In this document: piece by piece, positions 7,486-17,007 of the stretch
Layout: each line of letters opens with the position of its first letter
Position numbering within the stretch: the first letter of the stretch is position 1
NCBI RefSeq assembly: GCF_033344935.1
Contig: NZ_JAWPMM010000001.1
Location: 1,164,001-1,228,000, forward strand
DNA from: Reichenbachiella sp.
Lineage (GTDB): Bacteria; Bacteroidota; Bacteroidia; Cytophagales; Cyclobacteriaceae
DNA: 64,000 nucleotides
Direction of reading: 5' to 3'
Notes under the pieces: generated by a model
What the model was told of the DNA's origin: nothing
The model's input: only the letters and a program-made list of their open reading frames with translations
The model's database searches: none
Program-made: the position numbers and the translations under genes

Positions 7486-9924
7486 TTATTGGCTACAGCC
7501 AAAGCCTGATCCAATCGGTGATCCGGCTGGGATTGTTTGAGCTGGTTTTGTCATGAACTTTGAAGGGTTTTGGTAAAATTCTTCGATTAGCCTGTGCGCA
7601 TATTGGCGGTTGGCTATGGTGCCTTTGCTACTATTCGATTTATACTCTAGTCTGGTTTTCAATCTATTGAGTGCCTGATAAGCTAGTGCATTGGCCTGAG
7701 GGTTTGTCGTATCATTGGTGGCCAGATTCATGATATGACCGAGCAAATTCAAATTCACTACGTGTTGAATTTCACCCAAATAACCTTCTTTCGGTTTTTG
7801 ATACCAAGTAGCGTCAAGCATCTTGTCTAGTAAAAAATCAAGACTAGGTTGTGAGTTGTCCCGACTATGATATTCTATCATACGCGAAGCCCTAGCTGGA
7901 TTTAGCATGAGCGAAAAGGTAAAATCTGCTGCTGTTTCGGCAGCTCCGAGCGCGTCGAAATTTGGACTGGTTCTAAGATTTACTATTTCTTTGGTTCGAT
8001 CTTGATGTAGCACGCGAGGAGGTAAGATATTTAACAAGTCCTCAGGGATCGCTAAAGCTTCCGGTTGCACGGTATTAAGCAAGGAGTTGATGGCCTCTAC
8101 CTGAGTCGTTCCTGTGACAACTTCCGTGATCAATTGACCATCACCTTTCAACGCATATCGATAATTTCTCCCACCAACTAGTTTTACAGCGGCTTCAACT
8201 TGATATCGGTGCAAAAAGTACATGGGAACTAAGACTTCCTCTAGTTGAGCATACGGTGTTCCTGTTCGGATGGAATTTTCACCAAGATTATTTAATGCAA
8301 CCTTACGGACATCCATCAAGTGATTTAGTTCTTCGCTTGGGTTTTTACCATTATCCCATAAATGAGCGAAGGGGTGAGAACCGCCCTGAGGTCGCGCATC
8401 CTGATCTGATAAGAAGGTGAGTCCATCGTTCAGGGACTGAGCAATGATTTGATTTAATGAGTCTTCTTCATCGACAGATGCATCGAATTGGGAATAACCA
8501 TAAGTAATAGCGACTTTGTCCCAAGCTCCAATTTTGTCATCATAGGCATTGTCCAAACTAATCTTTCCATCTATCAGGTCAATTTTTGGGTGAGGGTAGT
8601 CCATGACCGAAGCGCGACCTTCAGCACTAGAGGCATAACTATGAGCTAGCCCTATGGTATGTCCCACTTCATGTGCTGACAATTGGCGCAGTCTGGCAAG
8701 AGCTAGTTTTTCCATCGTTGGGTCTATCGATTCCTTTGCATATGGTGAGAGCAAGCCTTCGGCAATCAGGTAATCTTGTCTGACACGTAGGGAACCCAAA
8801 GTGACATGTCCTTTGATTATTTCACCTGTCCTTGGGTCGACCACGCTGGCACCATAAGACCATCCTCGGGTAGATCGGTGTACCCATTGAATAATATTAT
8901 ATCTGGCATCCATAGGATCTACACCTTCAGGCAATAATTTGACCTGAAAGGCATCCTTGAAACCGGCTGCCTCAAAGGCCTGATTCCACCAGGAGGCCCC
9001 TTCTAGTAGCGCACTTCTTATAGGCTCAGGTGCTCCTCGATCCAAATAGTAGACGATTGGTTCGACGGCTTCAGATATTTTTGCCGTAGGGTCTTGCTTA
9101 ATGAGTCTATGTCTACAAGTATATTTTTTTAATAGTGGCTCGCTGATAGGAGTGGCGTAGTCATAATAAGAGATACCATAAAATCCTGCTCTTGGGTCAA
9201 ATTTCCTGGTTTGATAGTTGTTATCCGGAAGCTGGACGAAGGAGTGATGAACGGTTACGGTCACTGCTTCTGCAGAAGGAGTTACTGAATAAATCCAGTC
9301 GCCTTGTGGGCTGCCTGCAAAAGTGAGTATAGCATCAAATTCTGTGTTTTTGGGGAAGTTTTTAATTCTTGCTGTGTTTAATGCTGATCTGCTTGGGTCT
9401 AGTGAGTAGTTACCTTGCTGAGTTTGTGCTAAGGTTTTGGCTATACCAACGGCATCTCTGATGATAAAATCGGTGATGTCTATTTTGAAAACCCCATTGT
9501 TGTTTTGTAATATTTCAAATCCCCAAATCACGGATTGGGCAAAAGCTTCTTCAACTGCACGGGCTTCATCTGGATTGTTGCTGATGGCTCGATAATCATA
9601 GTTGGGCTGGATGAGCAGGAGCTTGTTACCAGCTTTTTGAAACTTCACTACTTTCTCGCCACTCAGTTGACCACGATCCAACCCGATATCATTGGACCCA
9701 ACGCCTGAGGATAAGGAGGGCAGGTATAGAAACTCCTCATCTAGCCTCGAAATATGAAGGTAAATTCGATCAGTTGTTTCATCGATAGAATAATCGATAA
9801 ACCCTTTGATAATTGCTTCAGAAGCCGCAAGATTTGATGTAGCTGATTTATCCTTTTTCTTTTTTTGAGCGTTGGCGTTTAATGTCGCCACGGCAAGCAG
9901 TGCGAGTAAATAGTTGAGCTTCAT
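7486..9924 (-). CDS. Secreted zinc metalloprotease, DUF5117/DUF4953 type
   Basis: An 812-residue protein with a signal peptide (residues 1-19, cleavage near LNANAQ). The N-terminal half is the beta-rich DUF5117-type region. The catalytic part has the extended metzincin zinc site HEVGHTIGLAH near residue 417 (HExxHxxGxxH) followed by ASVMDYPHP, a Met-turn. The C-terminal part carries the domain found in bacterial zinc-dependent metalloproteases of the DUF4953 group. The protein ends in GSGFGCSQ and shows no T9SS C-terminal domain, so it is probably periplasmic. Its gene lies 15 bases after the TerB-like/ABC fusion on the same strand, so the two are probably co-transcribed. The substrate is unknown. 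Confidence 0.85.
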   Translation of the reverse strand: MKLNYLLALLAVATLNANAQKKKKDKSATSNLAASEAIIKGFIDYSIDETTDRIYLHISRLDEEFLYLPSLSSGVGSNDIGLDRGQLSGEKVVKFQKAGNKLLLIQPNYDYRAISNNPDEARAVEEAFAQSVIWGFEILQNNNGVFKIDITDFIIRDAVGIAKTLAQTQQGNYSLDPSRSALNTARIKNFPKNTEFDAILTFAGSPQGDWIYSVTPSAEAVTVTVHHSFVQLPDNNYQTRKFDPRAGFYGISYYDYATPISEPLLKKYTCRHRLIKQDPTAKISEAVEPIVYYLDRGAPEPIRSALLEGASWWNQAFEAAGFKDAFQVKLLPEGVDPMDARYNIIQWVHRSTRGWSYGASVVDPRTGEIIKGHVTLGSLRVRQDYLIAEGLLSPYAKESIDPTMEKLALARLRQLSAHEVGHTIGLAHSYASSAEGRASVMDYPHPKIDLIDGKISLDNAYDDKIGAWDKVAITYGYSQFDASVDEEDSLNQIIAQSLNDGLTFLSDQDARPQGGSHPFAHLWDNGKNPSEELNHLMDVRKVALNNLGENSIRTGTPYAQLEEVLVPMYFLHRYQVEAAVKLVGGRNYRYALKGDGQLITEVVTGTTQVEAINSLLNTVQPEALAIPEDLLNILPPRVLHQDRTKEIVNLRTSPNFDALGAAETAADFTFSLMLNPARASRMIEYHSRDNSQPSLDFLLDKMLDATWYQKPKEGYLGEIQHVVNLNLLGHIMNLATNDTTNPQANALAYQALNRLKTRLEYKSNSSKGTIANRQYAHRLIEEFYQNPSKFMTKPAQTIPAGSPIGSGFGCSQ

Positions 9925-9939
9925 TTGAGTATGTTGTGG

Positions 9940-12900
9940 TTAGTATTTAGTGAATTTGTTGGTAATAAAAGTTAGACATTTTCGAAGTACATCATAATAG
10001 AGGGTCATGTAAAAAAATGCGGTCATGAGCCATATAATGATGATATTGAAATAAAAAGTATCAATTTGTGCATTCCCAAAAACTTTAACCGGAGCATAAA
10101 AGTGGGCATTGCCAATATTTGAGTCTGGTGTTTTGAATATGGGATCTTTCTTTTGAATCAACTCATCGTCTGCCTCGAAGATTTTTTCTATTTCATCTCG
10201 ATTGGTTACCAGATTTTCAAGAGTCTTATTGTGGCTTGCATTCTTGAGTTCCAATAGACCCTCTTTTCCCAATTGTTCTACCATTTCATAGTAGTGAGAT
10301 TCTCTCTCCTTTACCGCTTCATCTTTGAAGTTTTTGTATTTTTTTCTAAGCAAATTGAGTTGAGCTAGAATTTGGTGGTGTGAGGTGGAGTCGTATTTTT
10401 CCATATCGAGAAATCGCAGTCGGTAAAACTGTGTATTCCCGTCTTTGGCCTGCATTTTCTCTAATTCTTTTCTACAAATATCGATTTCACGTTGCAAAGC
10501 ACTGGATTGATTTCCAGCCTGAATATTTTGATAAACTAGTTTGAGTTTAGTTTGAATTTTTGGAATGAGGTAGGCAAAGTTGAAACTGGCATCGCTCATT
10601 CGTTTATCATAATCAAAGAAATGCTTTTCATAGTTGTTGTTGCTGAATAGCTCTACAGCTAAAGCTTCATAAGCCCACCGAGAGACCATGGCATCACCCA
10701 CTAGTGGTACGTGTTTTTTGTCTCCGATCTTGTAGTGTAGCTCATCAAACTTAATCATAGCTCCTCCCAATAAAAGTTGTGGCACCAAAATGAGTGGGAT
10801 AAGGATATAAATGGTCACGATAGAATTTAGCCCAGAAGAAATGTTCAGCCCGACCATATTAGCAAAACAGGCTGCCGAAAATAAGACGAGCCAAAAACTA
10901 AAGTTCAGGTCCTTGATTTCTAACAAGTAATTTCCAAACCACACAAAAATGAACATCTGCAAGGCAGATAGACAAAATAGAAAGATGATTTTAGAATTGA
11001 TATAGCTGAATCGACTAAGATTCAAAAACGACTCACGTTCGAGTACTTTCTTGTCTTTGAAAATTTCTTCTGCACTCACCGATAGCCCTAGAAAAAGGGC
11101 CACAACCACAGTCATAAATAGATAAACTGGAATGTTTTTATTTTCACTAAAGATATATTCATTACCAACCGAGTACTTGGCCAGTACACCCAAAATCAAT
11201 GCTAATAGGGGTGGTTCAAGGAGATTGAGCAGAATATACTGTAGGTTAGTTTTTTTCGAAAGCAAGATTCTTTGCAGGAATATATTGGACTGCTGTGCCA
11301 AATTTGGAATCAAGAAGTTGGAAGGAGGAAGCGCGGTTTGAAACTTAATTTTCTTGAGCTTTGGCGCCAAATTCTCCAAGTACTTGTCATACCATTGAGC
11401 AGGTGAAATTTTCCTTTGTTTGGTGGCTTCACCCACTTCGTTTATTTCCTTGGCTTCTATGATGTGAAGAATCTGTTCGGGGATCACGTTTCCGCAGACT
11501 CTACATTCACTTTCTGCCGCATTCACTTGTGTATTCATGGTTTTGAAATACACCACGGCGTCTACAGGGTTTCCATTGTAAATGGGGTATCCTCCTTTGT
11601 CAAGCAGCCAGAGTTTGTCAAACAATTTGAAAATGTCCGACGACGGCTGATGAATAATGGCAATGACCAGTTTGCCCTTTCTGCTTTGTTCTTTCAATAG
11701 ATTCATCACCACTTCTGAGTCCATAGAAGAAAGCCCAGAGGTGGGCTCATCTACGAAAAGAACAGAGGGCTCACGGAGTAGTTCCAACGCTATATTGAGA
11801 CGTTTACGCTGACCGCCACTGATAAACTTATTGAGTGGGCTGCCCACCTGAAGGTCTCGAATTTCGTCGATATCCAAGTCTTCAAGAACTTTGTTAATCG
11901 CCTGATCAAGTCTTTTCTTGGAGAAATCACTGAAAGAAAGGCGCGCATTGAAAAATAAGTTTTGATAGACTGTTAGTTCTTCAAACAAAAGGTCATCCTG
12001 AGGGACATATCCAATAACCCCGGATTGCACACATCTAGGGATGCTGTGTCCATTTATTTTAATTTTTCCACCAGAAGGTTCTAATTTGCCATTGAGCAAA
12101 TTAATGAGCGTGGACTTGCCCGTGCCACTACCTCCCATGATACCGATGAGCTGACCAGATTCTTCGTAAAAACTGAAAGGCTGGATGCCGTTGTTACTGT
12201 TCTTAAACTTGAACTGCATATCATCCCCATGCAAAACAAGATTTACCTTCTTAAGGTCTAGTAAGAATCTCTTACTGATTTCTGATTCGTAAATCGGCTC
12301 AATACTGCTGCCTTTTATAATGGCGCCGGATTTAAGAATGTAGGTTTTGTTTTTGGAAATTTTGTTCCCTTCTAAATACAAATTTAGTGGGCCATCGTAT
12401 TGGATGACGAAGGTGCCTATGCTCTGAATAAATAGGACTTTGATCTGTCCAAACAGATTTTCAACATGGATATGCCTGAACTCATTAATGCCTGGTTCCT
12501 TTTTCTTTTTCATCATCCAAGCAATCTCCTCCGGCCATTCGGTCACCTTATTATCGATGATCATGCCGTTGGCCTTGGATAATTCCTTTATTTCAGGATC
12601 TAGGATGAAGGAGGTGATGTCATTAATTTCTTGTTTGGGTAGATTGAAATTCAACGCAACCAGCTGCATAAAGTCATTTTCCTTGTCAGAGACTTTATTA
12701 TCTGTATTGATTAATTCCACCAGCTGAATGAAAACAATCACCCGTTCGTGCTGAAGTAGTTCTTTGTTTAGCTGTTGGCAGATTTTGGTGACCTGAATGA
12801 TGTTTTTAGTTTCGTTCTCCAACTCTTCCTCTGACGAAGAAGCTTCTCGTCTGTAGAACTCAACATAGTCTTGGTAAAGGTTTAGGTATTGTTCTGCAAG

Positions 12901-13026
12901 ATCATGATTAAGTTGGGCTTCCAGATAGGGTTTCACAATGATATGGCCTGAATCGACCACTTCGTCTTTCACACTTTCAATAATGGCAAACAAGCGCATC
13001 AAGGCGTTGATAATCGATTCACTCAT
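9940..13026 (-). CDS. Fusion protein: TerB-like domain, ABC ATPase (ABCG type) and permease
   Basis: A 1028-residue protein. Residues 1-155 are helical and acidic with VFIQLVELINTDNKVSDKENDFM, like a TerB/DjlA-type domain. Residues 185-250 are beta-rich and could be an FHA-like or cupin-like module (LYLEGNKISKNKTYILKSGA). Residues 255-500 are an ABC ATPase with Walker A GGSGTGKS (298-305), signature ISGGQRKR (402-409) and Walker B VLFVDEP (422-428), closest to the White/ABCG style. A CRVCG cysteine pair follows near residue 510. The C-terminal half has about six membrane segments, with a long charged coiled-coil insertion (about 820-950) before the last one. The order ATPase then permease is as in ABCG half transporters. 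Substrate unknown. Confidence 0.75.
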   Translation of the reverse strand: MSESIINALMRLFAIIESVKDEVVDSGHIIVKPYLEAQLNHDLAEQYLNLYQDYVEFYRREASSSEEELENETKNIIQVTKICQQLNKELLQHERVIVFIQLVELINTDNKVSDKENDFMQLVALNFNLPKQEINDITSFILDPEIKELSKANGMIIDNKVTEWPEEIAWMMKKKKEPGINEFRHIHVENLFGQIKVLFIQSIGTFVIQYDGPLNLYLEGNKISKNKTYILKSGAIIKGSSIEPIYESEISKRFLLDLKKVNLVLHGDDMQFKFKNSNNGIQPFSFYEESGQLIGIMGGSGTGKSTLINLLNGKLEPSGGKIKINGHSIPRCVQSGVIGYVPQDDLLFEELTVYQNLFFNARLSFSDFSKKRLDQAINKVLEDLDIDEIRDLQVGSPLNKFISGGQRKRLNIALELLREPSVLFVDEPTSGLSSMDSEVVMNLLKEQSRKGKLVIAIIHQPSSDIFKLFDKLWLLDKGGYPIYNGNPVDAVVYFKTMNTQVNAAESECRVCGNVIPEQILHIIEAKEINEVGEATKQRKISPAQWYDKYLENLAPKLKKIKFQTALPPSNFLIPNLAQQSNIFLQRILLSKKTNLQYILLNLLEPPLLALILGVLAKYSVGNEYIFSENKNIPVYLFMTVVVALFLGLSVSAEEIFKDKKVLERESFLNLSRFSYINSKIIFLFCLSALQMFIFVWFGNYLLEIKDLNFSFWLVLFSAACFANMVGLNISSGLNSIVTIYILIPLILVPQLLLGGAMIKFDELHYKIGDKKHVPLVGDAMVSRWAYEALAVELFSNNNYEKHFFDYDKRMSDASFNFAYLIPKIQTKLKLVYQNIQAGNQSSALQREIDICRKELEKMQAKDGNTQFYRLRFLDMEKYDSTSHHQILAQLNLLRKKYKNFKDEAVKERESHYYEMVEQLGKEGLLELKNASHNKTLENLVTNRDEIEKIFEADDELIQKKDPIFKTPDSNIGNAHFYAPVKVFGNAQIDTFYFNIIIIWLMTAFFYMTLYYDVLRKCLTFITNKFTKY

Positions 13027-13070
13027 GCAGGTAACAACTTTGTTATGGGTTTAGGAATTTAAATATAGAA

Positions 13071-13105
13071 AAAAAGGCACCCCGATTCATCAGGATGCCT
13101 TTTTA
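13071..13105 (-). terminator. Intrinsic terminator
   Basis: Arms AAAAAGGCA and TGCCTTTTT close a loop of about 16 bases. Read on the minus strand the stem ends in a run of seven T. It lies 22 bases past the stop of the 270-residue lipoprotein gene and separates it from the ABC fusion gene. Confidence 0.8.
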
Positions 13106-13126
13106 TTAATTGGATGATAATTGGTT

Positions 13127-13939
13127 TTAGCCAATAATCTCGTTTCTTGTACTCTCTACGTTGCTAAAAATGTCATCAAGCTGACCTTTCGTAATTCCTG
13201 TAGCCGGGTCAATGCCCTCATAGATGATTTGCATGAATTGCAGCAATGGCCTTACAGCTTCAATGTCTGGGTCGTCAGCGTATTGAGTAGCAAACTCAGC
13301 TAATTTGTTCGCTGATTTTTTCTGCTCAGCTACTATGTTTAGCATTCTTGGATCATAGTCACTAGAGATAGCTAGTTGGCAAGTGATGTAGATGCCTTCA
13401 ATCCAGCTGCCAGCTACTACCAAGAAAGACATTTTATCTTGTCCTGACTTGTTGAGCTCTGAGTAAGTGTTGTAGAATGATTTAGTTACAATAAGTATCA
13501 AAGAATCCTTGTTGTCAAGATTTTTTTCTACTCTGGCTACCATCTCATCGTCAAAAACACCTGGTATTTCTAAACCATCGATCAAAGCTTTAGATGCCTT
13601 TAACATTTGCATCGTTTCTTCCTGACTGTTGTAGGTGCAGGCATAGCTTAAATCAGCACCGTAGATTCCGAGGTTCAGTGCTTTATCTCTCTGGGTCTCG
13701 TATTTGTCTACGTTTTCGATTGGATTTGTAATGTTCCAAACGAATGCAGCACCAGCGTCTTGTAGTAGTTCCGTTACCTCAAAAGAAGTTGGGATTGGAT
13801 ATTTGAATTCCTTTTCCACCTTTTCTTTTACATTTTCTAAAGTGGCCACATCAGCCTCTTCAGATTTCTTACCAGAACTACAGGCTACTACTGAAGCTGC
13901 CAAAATAGCAATAGATAGAATGCTTAGAATATTTTTCAT
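13127..13939 (-). CDS. Lipoprotein of unknown function
   Basis: A 270-residue lipoprotein (lipobox AASVVAC, anchored Cys20, followed by SSGKKSEEAD). The rest is predicted largely helical: EKVEKEFKYPIPTSFEVTELLQDAGAAFVWN, then repeated helices such as AEQKKSANKLAEFATQYADDPD. I recall similar uncharacterised lipoproteins in other Cytophagales but know no function. It has its own intrinsic terminator and an upstream hairpin that probably ends the chitinase transcript, so it looks like a single-gene unit. Confidence 0.6.
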   Translation of the reverse strand: MKNILSILSIAILAASVVACSSGKKSEEADVATLENVKEKVEKEFKYPIPTSFEVTELLQDAGAAFVWNITNPIENVDKYETQRDKALNLGIYGADLSYACTYNSQEETMQMLKASKALIDGLEIPGVFDDEMVARVEKNLDNKDSLILIVTKSFYNTYSELNKSGQDKMSFLVVAGSWIEGIYITCQLAISSDYDPRMLNIVAEQKKSANKLAEFATQYADDPDIEAVRPLLQFMQIIYEGIDPATGITKGQLDDIFSNVESTRNEIIG

Positions 13940-14003
13940 GATTTAGATTTAATTATCGTCTCTTTACTAAAGGGGCAATTTAAAAGAATTGGGCTAGAAA
14001 AGT

Positions 14004-14033
14004 AAAGCCAAATCAATAATTTGATTTGGCTTT
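14004..14033 (-). terminator. Terminator-like hairpin after the chitinase gene
   Basis: AAAGCCAAATCA (14004-14015) and TGATTTGGCTTT (14022-14033) are perfect 12-base inverted repeats with a 6-base loop. On the minus strand the stem is followed by TACTTTTC, a weak T tract. It lies 43 bases beyond the stop codon of the chitinase gene. Confidence 0.55.
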
Positions 14034-14075
14034 GCAAAGTGTGACAATATATGTCGGATATTTTCGGCGTTGAGT

Positions 14076-15197
14076 TTAGTTATTTGCTGCTTTGTACATG
14101 GCATCCAACAAACCATTTTGTTTTTTATCGTTTCTCAGTTCCCAAAACATAATGCCCCCTAATTTTTTGTCTTTCACATATTTTACCTTGGTTTCCACAG
14201 ATTGAGGATTGTCATAGGTGGCAAATTGGTGCAGAGTTTCACTATAGGCATACGGCGCCATGCTTACACTATCCCAATAGGTTTGAAAACCATTGTCAGC
14301 AGAAAGTGTGCTGTCCAAATTTGGATAGCCAATTCCCTTTAGAAACTTTCCAGATTGATAGAGGCCATTATTTTCTTTTGGTACATTTTCCCAAACACGG
14401 GCATAAAAAGCCGCGCCAATGACAATTTTGTTCAATGGAACACCGATGGAGTCTAAAAACTGAACGGCATAGTCTGTGGATACTTCTTGCAATGGGTTGG
14501 AATACAAAGCCGTATGATGTCCAGTCTCTGTACTGAAGCCATTGATCAGGTCATAGGACATTAGATTGACTCTATTGAATAAAGGCATTACTTTATCCCA
14601 TTCCACAGATTCAATAAGAAATTTATCAAAACCACCGGCAGCAAAACTGAGCTCGTAGCCTTCGCCCATAGCTGCACGAAGTTCCTGAACCAATGCCGTG
14701 AAGTTTTGTTTGTCTTCCGGTTTGTATTCATGCCCCGGAAAACCTTCAATGGCCGGATACTCCCAGTCTAGATCTATACCATCCGCGTTGTACTGTTTTA
14801 GTACGTTGACAACCGACGCTGCGAATACTTTTCTATTCTCATCAGTCGAGAAAACGGGAGAGCAGGTTTCACAACCACCCCATCCGCCTAGAGATACCAA
14901 TACTTTCAGGTCTGGGTATTGCTCTTTTAGTGAAGTAATCTGTAGCAATGAAATACTGTCTTCAGCATTGTCGATAGTAAGTTGATTGCCTTTGAGGTGC
15001 ATGAAACTGAATATGATCTGATCCAGCTTGTCGATCGGATAGTCGCCGATTTCTGAACCGGGTCCGCTGTAATAAGCGATGATGTCCAGAGATGGCTTAG
15101 TGTCTTCTGGCATATCTTGTACTGCTGATTCTTTCGGGCTACAGGCAGCCCAAAATATGGCAATACCGATGAAAAATAAATGTTTTGAATAATTCAT
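14076..15197 (-). CDS. GH18 chitinase-like lipoprotein
   Basis: A 373-residue lipoprotein (lipobox FWAAC, Cys19). The GH18 barrel starts near residue 37 with IIAYYSGPG. It has the SxGG-type strand LVSLGGWGG (100-108) and the catalytic DxxDxDxE motif DGIDLDWE (139-146), with Glu146 as the acid/base. The late barrel strand KLGGIMFWELRNDKK is also typical of the family. No carbohydrate-binding module or T9SS tail is present, so the enzyme is probably a lipid-anchored, cell-bound chitinase or beta-N-acetylglucosaminidase of the endo type rather than a secreted chitin degrader. No SusC/D pair or other chitin gene is adjacent. Family assignment is firm. The substrate is inferred. Confidence 0.88.
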   Translation of the reverse strand: MNYSKHLFFIGIAIFWAACSPKESAVQDMPEDTKPSLDIIAYYSGPGSEIGDYPIDKLDQIIFSFMHLKGNQLTIDNAEDSISLLQITSLKEQYPDLKVLVSLGGWGGCETCSPVFSTDENRKVFAASVVNVLKQYNADGIDLDWEYPAIEGFPGHEYKPEDKQNFTALVQELRAAMGEGYELSFAAGGFDKFLIESVEWDKVMPLFNRVNLMSYDLINGFSTETGHHTALYSNPLQEVSTDYAVQFLDSIGVPLNKIVIGAAFYARVWENVPKENNGLYQSGKFLKGIGYPNLDSTLSADNGFQTYWDSVSMAPYAYSETLHQFATYDNPQSVETKVKYVKDKKLGGIMFWELRNDKKQNGLLDAMYKAANN

Positions 15198-15364
15198 GTA
15201 TGATTTTTTAGAATGAAAAATGGAATAACCATGCCTTCAATAATGAAGGTAAATCATACGAGTTTTAGAAAAAAAGCTATTCGCTCAATGGCAGGAATGA
15301 GACTCTGAATGTAAAATAATTTTCACCAATCGGTGGATGTTGAATGGCCTATCTACCTTAAGGC

Positions 15365-16324
15365 CTATTCATCCCAGAGATTGGCCAGTGTGTAATCAGA
15401 TCCAGGTAAGGCAAAAAATGTCCCAGTCACATATCGAAAATGCCTGTCCAATTGATTGATTTGATTCATTTCTTCTACAGACAATTTAATGTTAGCAGCT
15501 TCCAGATTCTGCTTGAGACGTGCTTCATTCGTAGATTTTGGGATAACTACGGTGTCCCTATTTACAGCCCAGGCGATTAGCACTTGAGCCGGTGAACAGT
15601 TATGGTTTTCTGCTATGGCTTGTATTGCTGGTATTTCGAACATATCCGGTTCGTCCTCTGCCTTCATCTGAGGAATACGGTCTCTAGACCCTAAGGGCGA
15701 ATAAGCAGTTAAAATAACCTCTTCTTTTTTGCAGAAATCAAGTAAGTCTTTTTGCTGAAGCAAAGGATGAAGTTCTACTTGGTTGACCTCAATTTTCTGA
15801 GAGGCAGATTGGTTGACTTGTGCAATTTTTTTAGCGCTGAAGTTAGATACACCAATATGTTTGGCCAGGCCAGCTTCTTTAATCTCTTCCATACCCGCCC
15901 AGGTTTCTTCTAGAGGGATTTTATCTAAACTGATCAATCCATTTCCTTCATGAGGGAAGATGACATCCTTTTGATGAGCCACTGGCCAGTGAATCAAATA
16001 CAAGTCGAGGTAGTCAAGTTGTAAAGCTTTGAGTGTCATATCCAGACACTCTTTTACATCGTTTTTTCGGTGATGGGTGTTCCATAGTTTGGAGGTGATC
16101 CATAGCTCTTCTCGATTCACCTCGCCGGTCATGATGGCGTCACTCAGCGCTGCTCCTATTTCAGTTTCATTTTGATAGATATAGGCACAGTCAAAATGCT
16201 TATACCCAACAGATATGGCGGTACGAATGGCTTTGTAAACTTCGCCAGGTTCTGACTTCCAGGTGCCAAGGCCGAGAGCTGGCATTTGATCTCCGTTGCT
16301 GAGTGGGTATGTTTTCATAATCAT
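15365..16324 (-). CDS. Aldo/keto reductase
   Basis: A 319-residue cytosolic NADPH-dependent oxidoreductase. The catalytic tetrad is intact: Asp45 (FDCAY), Tyr50, Lys79 (ITSKLW) and His112 (LIHWP). The cofactor-binding end is also recognisable (VVIPKSTNEARLKQNL, near residue 262). The length fits the larger eukaryote-like members (about 315-325 residues, aldehyde or aldose reductase type) more than the 270-residue bacterial DkgA type. An in-frame ATG two codons in (16318) is an equally good start. It is a single-gene unit: a terminator lies before it and the chitinase gene follows after 167 bases. Confidence 0.88.
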   Translation of the reverse strand: MIMKTYPLSNGDQMPALGLGTWKSEPGEVYKAIRTAISVGYKHFDCAYIYQNETEIGAALSDAIMTGEVNREELWITSKLWNTHHRKNDVKECLDMTLKALQLDYLDLYLIHWPVAHQKDVIFPHEGNGLISLDKIPLEETWAGMEEIKEAGLAKHIGVSNFSAKKIAQVNQSASQKIEVNQVELHPLLQQKDLLDFCKKEEVILTAYSPLGSRDRIPQMKAEDEPDMFEIPAIQAIAENHNCSPAQVLIAWAVNRDTVVIPKSTNEARLKQNLEAANIKLSVEEMNQINQLDRHFRYVTGTFFALPGSDYTLANLWDE

Positions 16325-16377
16325 AGGCTTTTATTAAAGCTACAAGTTTTATATTCAGCTTGAAAATGTATGGGCAC

Positions 16378-16413
16378 AAAAAAACCTCTTGAGCTAGCTC
16401 AAGAGGTTTTTTT
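16378..16413 (-). terminator. Intrinsic terminator
   Basis: A perfect palindrome, centred between 16395 and 16396, has arms AAAACCTCTTGAGCT and AGCTCAAGAGGTTTT (15 bases each) and is flanked by A and T runs. It is symmetric, but only the minus-strand lipoprotein gene ends here (stop at 16429), so that is the transcript it would terminate. Confidence 0.8.
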
Positions 16414-16428
16414 GAATAATTATGTTTT

Positions 16429-16902
16429 TTATTGAGGGAATGCGAATGTAAAATCCCATTCTCCGCCTATTTGCTTTATTCTTCCTCCTGTTGAAGGCTG
16501 TACAACGGTAAAAGTGGTTTCAAGCTGAGTTGTTCCAACTGCAACAGCGACATCTGTCGTGCCATCTCTTACAATTACTTTGCCATCTGTACCTTCTTTA
16601 AATGCCCAGTCACCATTTGCAGGCCAAACGTCAGTGTTTGGAGAGTTGGTCGTTGTGTATTTACCGCCATCTACTCCACCTGTAAATGTCAAGGTCATTG
16701 TAGACCACTCTAAAGTGGAAGCACCATCTGGAGGTGTAACATCACTAAAAGATGCTTGACCTTTAGTAAGTGCTTCTGCGATAGCGATTGTAGCATCTAC
16801 ATCGCCTGCACCATCGTCATCGTCTCCTCCTCCACAGCTCGCCATAGTTACTACGAGTGATAGAACTAGCGAGTACTTTAAAATGTTTAAAAAATGTTTC
16901 AT
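16429..16902 (-). CDS. Small beta-rich lipoprotein of unknown function
   Basis: A 157-residue lipoprotein (lipobox VTMASC, Cys23) followed directly by GGGDDDDGAGD. Acidic runs just after the lipidated Cys act as surface-export signals in other Bacteroidota lipoproteins, so exposure on the cell surface is possible. The mature domain is rich in Thr, Gly and beta strands (TLEWSTMTLTFTGGVDGGKYTT; GGEWDFTFAFPQ at the end), like a small lipocalin- or Ig-like sandwich. I do not recognise the family. It has a likely -7 promoter element at 16943-16950 and its own terminator. Confidence 0.6.
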   Translation of the reverse strand: MKHFLNILKYSLVLSLVVTMASCGGGDDDDGAGDVDATIAIAEALTKGQASFSDVTPPDGASTLEWSTMTLTFTGGVDGGKYTTTNSPNTDVWPANGDWAFKEGTDGKVIVRDGTTDVAVAVGTTQLETTFTVVQPSTGGRIKQIGGEWDFTFAFPQ

Positions 16903-16942
16903 TGTTGTTGTGTGTTTTAAAATAATTAAAATCCTAATTGAT

Positions 16943-16950
16943 CAAAAATA
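16943..16950 (-). promoter_or_regulatory. Candidate -7 promoter element of the small lipoprotein gene
   Basis: On the minus strand the bases read TATTTTTG, a full match to the Bacteroidota -7 consensus TAnnTTTG, 41 bases before the start codon at 16902. About 20 bases further upstream there is TTA instead of the -33 TTG. TTGATCAA (16938-16945) overlaps its downstream edge. Confidence 0.35.
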
Positions 16951-16990
16951 TATCATTTTGGATATTATACCTAATCACTTTCATACATTT

Positions 16991-17007
16991 CGATCAATAG
17001 TTGATCG
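16991..17007. promoter_or_regulatory. Operator-like palindrome
   Basis: CGATCAA and TTGATCG form a perfect 7-base inverted repeat with a 3-base spacer. Its centre lies about 60 bases upstream of the transcription start predicted from the -7 element at 16943-16950, a usual place for an activator. The TTGATC half-site occurs again at that promoter. The binding protein is unknown. Confidence 0.3.
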
